This document shows positions 1-11,504 of a stretch of DNA of 64,000 nt, in pieces (position 1 is the first letter of the stretch; every line of letters begins with the position of its first letter). This stretch comes from Ectobius pallidus. Taxonomy: Eukaryota > Arthropoda > Insecta > Blattodea > Ectobiidae. The notes beneath the pieces are model-generated. The model did no database searches. It was not told the origin of the DNA and saw only the letters and a list, made by a program, of their open reading frames with translations. The stretch is from assembly GCA_964059195.1 (NCBI GenBank), contig CAXKWD010000002.1, positions 167,840,559 to 167,904,558 of the forward strand. Reading direction: 5' to 3'. The translations under genes were made by a program, and so were the position numbers.

Positions 1-118
1 CAGGGTAAAACGCAAGTTGTAAATAAATATCTAAATAAATTTTAAAAAAAACTTCAACATTAAGCGTGTTATTGCAGTATTAGTTCAGTCGATCATTTGA
101 GGGATATTAGGTATATAT

Positions 119-1204
119 GGCCGAGTGCACCAACCTCGGTATTCTGAATACTCCGGTAAAGTCATACTTTCGTTGCATCGTGCTTGGTTTCGATTTTTAC
201 CGCGGTAAGTTGCTAACCGGCCGTGAAGGAGCTGTAAAGTGAGAAAACCGTGGTTTTCTTTCCAAGATGGAGATCAGCGTAATGTATCATATTTTCGATA
301 TCTAGGACAAAAGCTAATTGAACATAATGAATAACGAGAGACAGGTGGGATCAATTTGAAGAATGAACGTTGGTACATATCTTTGCAAATACTGTGCTGT
401 AACATCGATTGAAATGACCTTCCTTTCTTACCTCAACCAAACCAGGTCCATCCAGTAGTAGGCGTAATCAACTCATTTTCACGATTGGTACGGTACCTGT
501 GGTGTTTGAATTCAAAGTCAGACATATATATGCAATGTAATATTCCATTTTTTCCCCTTATGAACGTTTATTACTGAACAATAAGGCAACAAATAAATGA
601 AATATGGAAAACCAGTGGGCCTAGGCCAAATTTACAGTGAAGGGCTGCATGCATCACGATATAGCCTGTGTAACGGTATAAGGGGGTATGTAATCAATTT
701 ATCGTACTTGCACGTACGCGAACATAATTATAACAGACCTTTCGTGGATATGTACATGACTTTGCACCTGAAATTTCCACTAGTCGAACGGGAATAAAAG
801 CGAGGCTATGTTGAACTCAGAACAGAGATTTCGTTGTGTTGCTTTGCCTTGGATTGCACAAGTTGAGAATTTATTTTTTAAATATAAAAGTTATTTATTG
901 AAATATACAGAAAGGATTACATTAACAGAAATAATGAACAGAAACACTGTAAACATTGCTGCCAAGAATAGATAAGTGAGTCACCTTGACTGGCAGACGT
1001 GCAGAGAGAGAGAGAGAGAGATCGAAACTAGCGGCCATGGAAGAAACCAACACAAATTGCTCCATGAGAATGGTTTCGTAGCAGAGTAACAGCGATATAT
1101 TCGAGCGTTTGGAAACCTCGGTATTGTAGCAATGGTGCACAGGTTTTCTTAGAATACCCCGGTTACGAAACAGCTGAGAAAACCGGAGAATGGTGCACTC
1201 GGGC
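119..1204. repeat. Candidate TIR element (GGCCGAGTGCACCA ends)
   Basis: The left end (119-132) reads GGCCGAGTGCACCA and the right end (1191-1204) is its reverse complement with one mismatch. Both ends are followed inward by related CTCGGT/CTCCGGT-type sequence. This suggests a non-autonomous DNA transposon of about 1.1 kb. I see no convincing target-site duplication and no transposase-like protein inside; the small ORFs at 597-797 and 922-1206 resemble nothing I know. A short AG microsatellite (1003-1020) lies near the right end. Superfamily not assignable. Confidence 0.4.
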
Positions 1205-1309
1205 AATAGGCTATATGTTTTAAAGTGGTTAAAAATAGCTATTTTTTAATATAATCGCGTTATTGTTCAGGCAAAAAAGAGTTCCTGGCTTATAATTACC
1301 CTCGGAGAA

Positions 1310-1735
1310 TTTTTGCGAAAAAATGTTTCAAATAAAAGTTGGTATAAGCCAAGATCTGTAAACTATAGTTTACAAGCCTTGGGTATAAGCAACCCATGTA
1401 CAACCTTAAAGAAGTTCGTTATATTCGTGTTCGAGAAAATAGCGAAACACGAAATTCTCTTTATGTAAAGGCCCCTTAAAAATAAGATAAAGTAGTCGCC
1501 AATCTTCGTGTCCTATCCTCAGAAGGCAACTAAAACCCAAATACAAATTTTTTTTATACGATTTTCCGTTCTGGAGGTAGGCTGTTCACAGATACACAGA
1601 CATGTTTCCGAAAATAGTATTTTCGGATTCATGGGCCTCAAAACGTGTGTATGTTAAAAACTCGACTTTGGGGGTCGAAAACGATATTTCTTCTACCTAT
1701 AGTACCTTTGGTACGAGCAGAGGAAGTAATAACAT
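1310..1735 (+). repeat. Dispersed repeat R1, copy 1
   Basis: This segment recurs as diverged copies at 6033-6330 (inverted) and 18715-19045 (same strand), with shorter relatives at 9240-9370 and 45690-45832. Shared landmarks in order are a GTTTCAAATAAA start, a TCCTCAGAAG block, an ACCCAAATACAAA block, TTCCGTTCTG, GGCTGTTCACAGA, GTTTCYGAAAATA, CTCAAAACG and a final GGTACGRGCAGAGGAA. The conservation is continuous over about 300 bp, which fits the 3' part of a transposable element. I cannot name the family. The ORF at 1645-1863 falls partly inside and looks like chance. Confidence 0.65.
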
Positions 1736-1889
1736 TATGTAATTCATGGAATTTATGCAGAAACTACGTCAGTATTAATAAATGTAATGGTCTGATTATA
1801 TTTCTGCTAAAGAAATTAGCGGTTGAATTAATAAACGCGCGCCAAGCCGCGGACAGCTACTAAATTCATTTTAAAAAGTGTGCTTAGTG

Positions 1890-2276
1890 CTTGATACATA
1901 GGCGTAACCAGGCTGACCATATAGGGAGGGTTATAACGTCTGGGGGGTAATGGGGGTCCGGGGGTCCTCCCCCGGAAAATTTAAAAAATCAGGATGCACA
2001 ATAACGAGTTTTAAGCTTCCGGGGGTGCACTCCCGGAAAATTTTAAAAATTAGGATGCACAATAACGAGTTTTAAGCTTCCGGGGGTACTCCCCCGGAAA
2101 ATTTTAAAAATTAAGACACACAATAAGGAGTTTTAAGCTTCCCACGCTTTATACTTGTATTAAGTAATTTATAAGCAGACTTAAAATAATTACACAATTT
2201 TCCTTTTTTTAATCAATGGGGGGGGGGGGTGTTCAAACCCCCAAAAAACCCCCCTCGTTACGCCTATGTCTTGATA
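1890..2276 (+). mobile_element. Short TIR element 'GGCGTAAC', copy 1
   Basis: A 13-bp perfect terminal inverted repeat, ACATAGGCGTAAC, begins at 1896 and ends at 2269. The flanks share CTTGATA (1890-1896 and 2270-2276), extendable to CTTGATACATA versus CTTGATATATA with one mismatch, so the target duplication is about 7-11 bp and its exact edge overlaps the TIR. The interior has C- and G-runs near both ends and no coding capacity. A second copy in the opposite orientation lies at 28302-28544. The element is a MITE; its superfamily is unknown. Confidence 0.75.
1959..2142. repeat. Three tandem ~61-bp units inside the GGCGTAAC element
   Basis: Three successive units each run from a GGGGG/CCCGGAAAA block through a GGATGCACAATAACGAG-like core to TTTTAAGCTTCC. 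The first two cores are almost identical; the third is more diverged (GACACACAATAAGGAG). The sister copy at 28302-28544 has only one unit, so this is an internal amplification specific to copy 1. Confidence 0.8.
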
Positions 2277-2279
2277 TAT

Positions 2280-3380
2280 ATACCGGTACATAACAGATAA
2301 ACAAATGGTTACGTACAGACTAACTTATATTCTAAGGTGAATTTAAGAAGACTGAAGAACTGGATGTTTTAACTTCTTAACAGTTAAGCAATAAGAAAAA
2401 TAAGTCAACAATGCAGGCGAGACAACGACGCGACGGGCCGAGAAAGCTTGAGCTCGCACTCTCCCATACGACGAGGTTTTTTTATTACCTTTTGACGTTA
2501 TAAAACTTGACCATTTTTATTTTTAACATAAAAGATGCTAATTTGGCAGCAATTACCCCCCCCCCTCCAACAGAAATTGAAAAGAGTGGTATTTGCAGAG
2601 AGAAAATAACAGTGTAGTAAACATTTTTAAAAGTGTGTTGAAGTTCTCATTACTGTTGGAGTAATTTTATCAGGTCCTGACGATTTGATACCTCATTAAG
2701 GATCAAACCCCTGTCCTCAACGTAGAAAGCGCCCTTTGTAGCGCGTCTATCACTGAAGCTTGCAGCGCAGCGGGTGGAGCGACCTCTGCCCGTACCGAAA
2801 CCAAGAAAATCGATATGCTCCCAGTCACTGCGTGCATGAATATCACACGTCACGAGCATATGGGAGGAGATTAGCACCTGCGTGCTTGAACTCATTAAAA
2901 TAGCTTGTTCGGCTTTCCTATCAGGTTTTCAAAGTCATTGTCATAAAGCCATTTTGAGAAGTTGTACTCAGACAGTTCCATTTTAGAATGTGAAGTTAAT
3001 ATAGTTTTAGTAGGTTCATGCTAAATTAAACAGTAGATCTTGAGCGCAGTGTGTTTTGGATCTTGGTATCTTGAATTCAGCAAACTGGTTTTGGAAGGTC
3101 TGGGTTTGAATTTCATCTGCCGTTGGCGATACTGTTCAGAGAAATTTGTTAATTTGTGTTCACGTCCAAAGATTCCTGCCGCACTTGAAAATCAAACTAA
3201 TATTCGTCCGACCAGTACGGCATTCTTCGTTGGCAAATTGTAAAATATTCCAACGAACTGCGCCGTTGTTGTGGTTTCTTATGGAGCGAGATTCGTCTAT
3301 TCTAGTTACCCGTTGACCATTTCCAAGTAGTTGACATGAAGACGAAAAGTTTATAACCCCAAATAATAGAAATTAGTACT
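2280..3380. other. No recognised feature
   Basis: I see no gene or familiar repeat here. The short ORFs at 2650-2895 (minus) and 3040-3243 (plus) have no recognisable domain and no splice-site context that I trust. Confidence 0.5.
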
Positions 3381-3381
3381 A

Positions 3382-3440
3382 AAGGCCGATTTTCACCTGT
3401 AGACCGGGCGACGACTGTGCGCCTACCGTGTCGTATGTAG
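3382..3440 (+). repeat. GCGCCTACCGTG repeat, copy 1
   Basis: A block of about 60 bp with CGACGACTGTGCGCCTACCG at its centre. A closely related block occurs inverted at 4812-4876 and a more diverged one inverted at 4690-4760. The copies share a spaced pattern of TTTTCAC, an ACGAC block and GCGCCTACCGTG. It is probably the end of a small transposon. Confidence 0.6.
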
Positions 3441-4600
3441 TGCTGTGCGCCGATCGTACTGGGTTCATCTCGGCTTCCGCAGTGCTTTTTGCTGTGCAGT
3501 TTGCACTCCAATCAACTCTGAAGTAATAAACTGTAAGATCACATAACACATTTAACATCCTCTCCATCTATACTTCCTTTTGCCAAACGCAGAAACTGCA
3601 TTGACACTCATGCACATGTTTCTTATTGTTTCCTTGTCATCTATACCGCACACCGCCTATCTCTTTACAATAATTTAAAAATTATATCACTAAGCTCAAG
3701 CCAATAATTCCTCGTATAACTTCAAAACAAACTCGTATGCAAATTCCGAAGACAAAAAGGCGATAATGCCGGAAGACAAGCTCACGTTCGAAAAACACAC
3801 GCACGTGGTTCTTATTTACAAAATCACGAAGGGTTACTCGTTTTAAAACCGATTTATGTGAAGTAGAAAAGTAATTTTCTGGTGCTAAGTTTTTTTTGAG
3901 TGAGAGAGAGAGAGGTGTCTGTGAAAATTTAGATGAATATATTATAATTTGTAGTAGGCCTAATACAAATGAAATGAATGTTGGCTACATAATCCAAGAA
4001 TCGGAAATACAGGTCTATTAGTTGTATATAACTAAATGTTAAATATCCTATTTTAGTGCTCATTTTTGTAATTTTTAGCATGACGTGTATGATTCCACAA
4101 TTTTTATATTATATAAATCCGCACTCTATTAAAATATTAATAATAAATAATCGATAATAAGGTATCCATTTGCATTTCAAATCTCCATATTTTAAAGGCG
4201 ACCAGTTCACTGGAAAGTTTTTCTTCCGTTTAAGGCTCCTATAGTAAGACCTCAGCAGATTCCATTTAGTTTTACACTCTTCAGCTGAAAAAAATAAAAA
4301 CATACAATCACTATACCCTTTTCTTAAAGTAATCTTGGAAACTTGCCACTGATGTAGAGTTTCACGGCTATTTCGATCTACACATTGTCTTTTCAGTGAA
4401 TGTTACCTATCATAGTCTTTATTTTGTAAATTATACATTCATACTGCTGAACTAAAAATATAAATTCCATTTTGGAGGACGACCACACAACTTAGGCAAC
4501 TTCCAGACCACTTGAACCGATTGCTTCCGTGCTTTACCGAAACGCCCCGAAGTGTCCACCTGGATGACACTACCGAAGTCCACCTGGATGACACTAGGCC
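3441..4600. other. No recognised feature; short GA microsatellite and a 25-bp duplication
   Basis: Contains a GA run at about 3902-3914 and, near 4550-4598, a tandem duplication of a segment containing TCCACCTGGATGACACTA. No gene is recognised; the ORF at 4109-4303 (minus) has no known motif. Confidence 0.5.
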
Positions 4601-4880
4601 GATTAGGGCCGTTCGTCGACTATGCGCAGATAGTGTCTGCCGTAATCGCTATGATCCATGACCAAGATCAGTAGTTACAATCCTTGATCCATGACAGCAT
4701 TGACAGCACGGTAGGCGCATAGTCGAAGCATGGGCGCTCGCTCAGTCCTACATGTGAAAATTCCAAACTCCTTTTCGTACAAATGAAAGGTTAATACCGT
4801 TCAGCGATTTAAGACGACACAACACGGTAGGCGCACGGTCGTCGTCCGATCGTATATGTGAGAATTGCCCTTAAGGCCTT
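4600..4880. repeat. Cluster of palindromic GCGCCTACC-type repeats
   Basis: The segment holds an inverted pair: a plus block with GTTCGTCGACTATGCGC at about 4610-4627 and a minus block with GCACGGTAGGCGCATAGTCG at about 4701-4720. A further minus copy lies at 4812-4876. The last two carry the same GCGCCTACCGTG core as 3382-3440. The inverted pair of about 150 bp looks like a fold-back mini-element. Target duplications were not found. Confidence 0.5.
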
Positions 4881-5314
4881 AAATGAGTTTTTGGTACGAC
4901 TATGTCCTGTTATTACAGGGAAAGAGGACACTCTATTATCTATTATAACTTAGCATTTCAAGCTCATATTGTGTAGAACCTGTGTTCAGACACTTCGTTA
5001 AGATTAATTATAATAGTCTCTGACCACCATGACTCAATAATTTGATGTCGTAGGTCTGTGTAGGTTTTTGTTGACGTACTGTATTCTGTTCGTAACAATC
5101 TGCCGCGATCTTCATCTTGATATTGCTTCGAAAGCAAATGCTGACGAACTTAGCCATCGCCATGAATAACATCTTCGTTGATTTTAATTGTAGGAATAGC
5201 ACTTCCCCCACTGTAGTTCACCAGAAGCCTAGCCTGAGAGATTTCCTGCAGGACAGACATCTTATTCTGCCCCGTGCACGTACAGTATGTATCAGTGGTG
5301 GCCAACGCAAGAGT

Positions 5315-5932
5315 CCCACGCAAGAGTTGGCCAGTGACGCGGGTTTCTGCGTCGCGTCGGGCACAGCTCCAACTCCCGAGCGATCGGGTGAAATATCTAC
5401 GCAAATAAAGCTGCGATCGGTGTAATGATTCAGGTTCTCACATTTACAGTTGGAATTACAATGAAAATAACCACGTACCTCATCACAAGAGATGTTGCAT
5501 GCACACGACACCTTTTTAGAAAATTTTCTTTCACGCGCATAAGTTCTGATGTATGGGGAATTGGCCTATACACTTTATTTTTCTAATTCTCCCATAAATA
5601 ATAGGTAGTCACATAGGCTATTGTTAGAAGAACTTAAAGACAGTATCACAAGAGGAATTAACTCTATCTCGGAAGCTGAACTTATGCGCGTGAAAGAAAA
5701 TTTCTTTAAAAGGTGCCATTGTTGTGTGGATGCAAGAGGAGAACATTTCCAACATCTCTTGTGATGAGGTACGTGGTTATTTTCATTGTAATTCCAACTG
5801 TAAATGCGAGAAACTGAATCATTACACCGATCGCGGCTTTATTTGCATAGATATTTCACCCGATCGCTCGGGAGTTGGAGCTGTGCCCGCCGCGAGGCAG
5901 AAACCCGCGTCATTGGTCAACTCTTTCGTGGG
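5315..5932. repeat. Inverted duplication with ~230-255-bp arms
   Basis: The left arm (5315-5546) and right arm (5678-5932) are imperfect reverse complements separated by about 130 bp. Both start inside a TTATGCGCGTGAAAG block, pass through an ATCTCTTGTGATGAGGTACG block, a GATCGGGTGAAATAT/ATATTTCACCCGATC block and an ACCCGCGTC block, and end near CCCACG. The left arm lacks about 20-25 bp present in the right arm. Translated in the same direction, both arms give similar cysteine-rich peptides (ISCDEVRGYFHCNSNC-like), but this is shared DNA rather than proof of coding. It looks like two inverted copies of one transposon end. Confidence 0.75.
5630..5764 (+). pseudogene. Transposase C-terminal tail, remnant
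   Basis: One frame from 5630 to the stop at 5762-5764 reads about 44 residues, including ITRGINSISEAEL and ending CVDARGEHFQHLL. This resembles the C-terminal tails of DDE transposases of the Tc1/mariner group, where a helix of the type ITxAIxSI...ML..V is followed by a C...GxHxEHL end. The left arm of the inverted duplication keeps part of the same tail on the other strand. No catalytic domain is present. The family assignment is from pattern memory and is tentative. Confidence 0.4.
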
Positions 5933-6032
5933 ATTTACTGTACCTTGTGGAGCCGTAATCAAGGGGACGAACTTTGAAAACAGCCGCATTTAATTTCGGG
6001 TATAGTTGTACCTAAAGTAGGCCCTACTAATA

Positions 6033-6330
6033 TTTTTTTTTATTTCCTCTGCCCGTACCATAGGCATTATAGATAGAGGAAGTATTTTTTTCGATCCCCA
6101 AATTCGAAGTTGATTTTTTAGAATAAATACACGTTTTGAGGTCCCCTGAATCCAAAAATACTATTTTCAGAAACATATATATATGTGTGTGTGTGTGTCA
6201 ATGTGTCTTGTGTGGATGTCTGTGAACAGCCTAACTACAGAACGGAAAACAAAATTTTGTATTTGGGTTAGGTACCTTCTGAAGATCTGACACGTAGATT
6301 GACGACAAGTTTCTCTTATCTTATCTTAGA
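6033..6330 (-). repeat. Dispersed repeat R1, copy 2 (inverted)
   Basis: The reverse complement aligns with 1480-1735 from the TCAGAAGG block to the GGTACGGGCAGAGGAA block. A TA/TG microsatellite (6175-6198) has grown inside this copy where the other copies have a short CAGACATGTTT segment. Confidence 0.7.
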
Positions 6331-6739
6331 ACTTGATTCTCTTCAATCTCCAGTTCCCCCAACTCTACAGCTGCCAAATCAAGCACTATATTAGCCTTGA
6401 TACGAGGCAACCATTCTTCATTATGTCGACAATAAATTGGTTTAAAAATAGGTATTCACAATTTTGTCAGCATTTCTTGAGGAGCCGCATAATATATGAT
6501 TGAGTGAATTATGATAAACATGGAGAAACTTGGAAATGCTACACGCATTCGGTATTTAAAGATTTCAGTCATCCCCTTGCTTCAATAAAGTATTTTATTC
6601 TCAGCACTTTTAATAGTATTCGGTTTATTTTTGGACTGCTTGATACAAAATTAAACATTTACAGCGTTATATTTATTTGTAACCTATCAGGATAATGTGC
6701 CAGATAATTTAAAACATTATGTTCCTCATTAGGCTGACA

Positions 6740-8060
6740 TTCTTACTTACTTACTCAATGGTAATAGACAATTCCTCAGCAAGCTAAAGGATCTAGTTTA
6801 TGGAACCCGAAGGCTCATTGCCGCGCTTACCTCAGCCCACCATTCAACCCTTTCTGTGCTAACTCCAACCATCCCTCTCATATCCTACTTCTCTTAAATC
6901 TATCCTAATATTGTCCTCTCACCTACATCTAGGTCTTCCAAGTGATCTTTTCCCTTGGAGTCTCCCAGTCAGTATTTTGAGATATGTCTTTCCTCCCCCA
7001 TGCACGCAACATGCCCAGCCCATTTCATCATCCGTGATTTAATTACCCTTACTATATTCGGTGAAGAGTACAGGTCATGAAGCTCGTCCTTATGCAGTTT
7101 TCTCAAGTCAACATTTTCATCTCTCTAAGGCCCAAATATTTTCCTAAGCACCCTGTTTTCGAACACACTCAGATTATGTTCTTCCTGATCAGTAAGCGGT
7201 CATGTTTCACTTCCATGCAATACAACCGGCAGGATAATAGTCTTATAAAAAATTGTTTTTAGATTTCTGGACAGAAGACGAGAAGATAAGAGTTTCTGAA
7301 CTACATAATGATTTTAGTCGAGACTTAACTTCTCCCTTAATATCATTTGTGTCTGTAATTATTGCTCTCAGATATTTGAATTTTCCCACTTGTTACCGGC
7401 TATTCTAATATTTTGTAGAGCATTATTTTGACGTTCCATGACCATATACTTAGTTTTTTTCTGTATTAATTTCCAATTCAACATTTCTGCAGGCATCGAA
7501 AATATATCTGAATTTCTCTCCATTGTGTTTACGTCATCGCCCAACTAGCAAACGTCATCTGCTTAAGCCAAAATCGGGTGACTGCCATTTAATTCTAGGC
7601 CTACCTTGTTTCCTGAATTTTCCTAATGGCATATTCCAAAGCGAAATTAAAAAGTAAAGGCGATGGTGCATCTCTTTGCTTCAAGTCACTTCTAATGGCC
7701 AACTTATCTGATATAAATTTCCCAACCCTGACTCTGCAATAGGTTTCATTTAGACACATTTTTGATCAGCCTAACTAACTTCTTTGGTGTCCCAAACTCA
7801 ATGAGGATATTGTACAATTTGTCTCGCCTAACTGATTCATATGCTTTTTTAAAAATCTATGAACAGACTTATTATATTCCCACTTTTGCTCCAAGATTTG
7901 GTGAATACAAAATGTATGATCAGTGGTTGATCTATTTCGTCCGCATATGGGTTTAATCTTGACAGTAGTATATTAGATAGAATTTTGCATGATTTTTATA
8001 AGAGAGAAATCCCTCGATAGTTATTACATTCATTAAACTTATGAAGAGCTGTATGTACTA
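6740..8060 (-). pseudogene. Non-LTR retrotransposon reverse transcriptase, decayed
   Basis: Reading the minus strand, the expected reverse-transcriptase order is visible across several frames. An NYRGISLL-like start lies near 8040-8015. FKKAYESVRRDKLYNILIEF is near 7860-7800, and a region with CLNETYCRVRVGKF and PLLFNFALEYAIRK spans about 7765-7620. The active-site region is at about 7560-7535, where the tyrosine codon of YADD has become a stop, leaving ADDV. KTKYMVMERQ is near 7455-7425, SSRLLSRNLKT with LPVVLHGSE near 7280-7195, and a C-terminal LHDLYSSPNIVRVIKSR followed by WAGHVA near 7085-7010. Stops and frameshifts make it inactive. The motif set is that of an RTE-like or related LINE very common in insects; no endonuclease domain was recognised upstream. 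The plus-strand ORFs at 7077-7262 and 7762-7956 are shadows of it. Confidence 0.9.
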
Positions 8061-9239
8061 AATATTTGCTGCCCACCTAATGATATTTTTCATAAAATCC
8101 TCAAAACCAATCTAAAATTCGCACGAGTGGCTGCAAACCACTACCCTCCAGACACCTGATTCAAATCTGAACTCATTTTTCTCTTGTTAGCAGTTGTGAT
8201 GTTGCCTATTAATATTTTGTATTCTGGGAAATACCGATGAATTTCGAACGACAAATGGTCTATTCCATATCCTCTCATTATTGTACTGTCTGTGATATGG
8301 GTTATCTTATCGTTGTGTTAGTGATTGCAGTTTTCTCTTAGTGGGTGGAGGAGCAAGCGATCAATAAATAAACAACAGAATAATGAAATTGTAGCACCAT
8401 GATAAGTCATTTCCTTGGAAGCCTCCAGATAAGGAGTCACTGTATTGTAATAAAGACGATGGCTGATTAACAAGATTAGGCAATGATGCATGTCAATTTT
8501 CCATCTGCTAAGAGTTCAGCACTTTCACATTTCAAAGTCTTGATTTTCTCAAGGACTTCTGAATAGCCTTCCTCCTATCGCAGGGAAGATATTCGATAAA
8601 AATAGGCGTTCGAGTCTACTACATGCATGAGTCGGCATTACATAATTCTTACTGCTTGATTGTTTGACCCCTGAACGAAGAATAACGAGGAGTAAAGAAA
8701 TAAAAAAGAGAGGGGGGATATCGTGATCTCTGGTAATATAAAGGAGTGACGTGGAATGGAAACCCAGAGAGAGAAGGAGAAATGTCTGAAGTCGACACAT
8801 CAGTATCACCTCCTTCTCCTCCTAGAACTGCTTTTCTGGAGCCACATGACAGAGCATACCGTGAACTGAAACAAGATGGCGGGTATAACAACCTCCAGTG
8901 CAAGTACAGTAAAATAAATTCGGGTTCCCCTCAAATACTTATTATTGGCATGGGTTGATAGAGAAAATCGTTGTTGAGGAATTGCGTGCAGTAGTTCCCT
9001 TTCTTCAATATTCATTTAGTTCAATGGCTACTAAGACGTAAATGAGTCTTGTAGTCGTAAAATAATTCATTATAAAAGTAAAAATCTGACGTGAAAACAT
9101 TATTTTCTTATAACAAAGAATGACTTTTTCGGTTTGCTCTCTTCTCAATCTCACAGTAAGAATTACTCGGAAGGTAGGACCTAGCCCTATGTAGACCTAT
9201 AGTATGTGAAAGTATGTAATTACCCTTTAGACAATTAAT
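8061..9239. other. No recognised feature
   Basis: The 8061-8260 part may be more of the LINE but no motif is visible. Overlapping short ORFs on both strands at 8549-9015 have no known domain. Nothing else is recognised. Confidence 0.45.
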
Positions 9240-9370
9240 TGCGAAAAATGTTTCAAATAAACAAAAGTTTTAACTGTAACTTTAACAATGCGGAGAAGAT
9301 CGTGCAAAACGAAATTATTGTTGTGTAAAGTTAAAGTAATGGTGAGAGAAAATCGTTAGACTGCATTATG
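9240..9370 (+). repeat. Dispersed repeat R1, partial copy
   Basis: Begins GCGAAAAATGTTTCAAATAA, matching the start of R1 copy 1 at 1312, then diverges quickly. Later blocks of R1 are not present. Confidence 0.4.
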
Positions 9371-10215
9371 TCACATCGCCGATTCGAATACCAACTGTTC
9401 CTTCGTACGGGTGAAACAGTATTTTACACGGTTTTGAGCCTAAAAAAAGTTCCGCCTAACTTTAATAAATAAAATCAAGCAATCACATATTCTACATACC
9501 AACACTCAGTTTTCTCTTAACACTAAATCAGCAATTGCAATAGCTTTACATTAGTTAGGCACTGGGGCACCTAATCAAAGTGTAGGTAAAATATAACGTG
9601 CATGGGGATGTAAAAGCAAATGTGTCGAGTAACAGAACTTGCCTATTGACCAAACATTATCCCATACGTAACTGTAATCTTCATCATAAAGGTATGCTAC
9701 AGCATACTCACGAATTTCTCCCATGTTTTCTTCTTCAAAATTTTCATAATAAAAGCTGAAAAGGTTCAAGTAACATTATTTTATTATTCTCTGTACTTAC
9801 CTCCCCATCACACAATACAACCTATCAGCATGGATTCAGTGCAACGAGGGGGCAACGGAGTTCGACAGAGATAGGCCTAATTATTTTTTGTTTATGCCAC
9901 CATGCTGTTGGAATCACACAACATAGCTAACTGCTAATAAAAGAAGGGTAGGAGATTCAGAAGTGTTGATATCTGTTTATGAAACAAAATTTATCACCAC
10001 ACTGCTAATTGCTAATTTTTACACTCCTACAAATAACTGCTAGAAATATTTTTATGAAACAGGCCCTAGGGAAAGAGAAAACAGGATCTTTGGTTTTTTT
10101 GAAAGTAGGCCATGAATATGGATTTTCATCTGTTTATATTGTTATTCTGTATGGCAAAAATTGGTATTACTTGATATTGAATTTTAATTATTGTAATATG
10201 ATATGTAATATAGAG
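9371..10215. other. No recognised feature
   Basis: AT-rich sequence without a recognisable gene, SINE or TIR. The small ORFs at 9575-9769 (minus) and 10009-10221 (plus) have no known motif. Confidence 0.5.
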
Positions 10216-10216
10216 A

Positions 10217-10345
10217 ACTAGCAGGTGCCCGCGGCTTCGCCCGCGATTACTTACTCAACTGTTTTTCCAATTAGGCGTGCATTCATTCTCTCCTTCTGTC
10301 CACCTAATGTAAAAAAATCAGATCTCTGCGAATCGTAAACAAATG
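10217..10345 (+). repeat. RTE-like repeat end, diverged copy
   Basis: Starts AACTAGCAGGTGCCCGCGGC at 10216 and continues with TTCGCCCGCGAT. This is the same start as the two longer copies at 14639 and 15237. Further on it shares the CAGATCTCTGCG block. The rest is lost or too diverged. Confidence 0.6.
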
Positions 10346-11504
10346 AATGAAGATAGCATCCGAGCAAGGCCATCTTGAATTAATTTCACATTTGAAGGCT
10401 GTTTTCGACAACAATCGAATTGCTCGCGTACTTCTTAAATGGGGTGTCTTTCGTCTCCTCGAAAACATTTTATTTTTGGCATTAGAAATCTAAATTTTGT
10501 AAAATCCTTTCTTAGTGTGCACTTACATTACGAAACGTAGGTCTGTCAAAATTCCAAGTCTCTACCTATTATTATACAGTGCTGATCTGAAGGCATAGGA
10601 TCGTCGGAGTCGTCTTCATCCTCGTAGGTTAGAACTATAGCGACGTTGTGCACCCCAGCAACTTTCTTCAGTCTCGGAATACGACGGTGCTTAACCAGGA
10701 CCCTTGACAAAACCAAAACATTGGGCGTTTTCAACTATTGATTTGTAAAATCTGTAAATAAGAGACGTACATATAAATATAGTTTTCTACCTTCAAATAT
10801 TGTTCTATACATTTTTCTTTCGTCGAATGCCCACAAATTATTAGATGTGTTAGACTCATTTCTTCAAAAATCCAAATTTCCGATTTTTTAACGATTGCAA
10901 GAGAACTATTCGGTCTACAGACTTCGTTTTGTCATTACAAGGAAGCCAATAAAATTTCCTACTACATTCCCCATGACGTTTCTTGTAGGATGATCTGTTA
11001 TGCCGATATTCGGCCCGAAACGAGAGCAAAACTTAAAATTTTCATTATAAAAAAAAATCTTTGAAGTGCCATATCTCGGAATCTATCGGACGTACAGTAC
11101 AGTTGTAAACGTGATGTAGGCCTACTTAAATTATATCCCAATTAATATCGAAAAGCGCATAGTTTATGAGTTATGTCAACAACTGAGAAAAGTCCAAAAA
11201 ATTTAGCAGTTTTTCACGTAGGTATAACTAATTAACCGGGACTGGCCCCGATCTGGATAATAAAATATCCGGATATTTGGATAAAGCGTGAAAAACGTGA
11301 TTTCTTAAAAAAATCTAAATTATACTATACTGTAACGTACTTAATAAAGTGTCACACCTTGAAAATACGTCGGTCAGAGTCAGTTGTTTTGCTAACAAGC
11401 TGTCGATTTTGTCGGCATCGTAAGTACATCTATACATCTATTGCACCCTAATCTATATTAAGACTAACCTAGATCTATATATAGTAAGAACAGAAATTCA
11501 CTCA
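10346..11504. other. No firmly recognised feature
   Basis: The minus ORF at 10546-10734 has an acidic stretch (YEDEDDSDDP) but no family that I know. No splice or promoter evidence supports it as an exon. A TAGGCCTA word is at 11117. Confidence 0.45.

Noticed and set aside
5117..5511. Overlapping ORFs of 84-102 codons on both strands
   Set aside because: They fall in the inverted duplication and are mirrored by the other arm; open frames on both strands point to repeat sequence, not a gene.
6740..8060. Active LINE
   Set aside because: The YADD tyrosine codon is a stop, and frameshifts and stops occur throughout.
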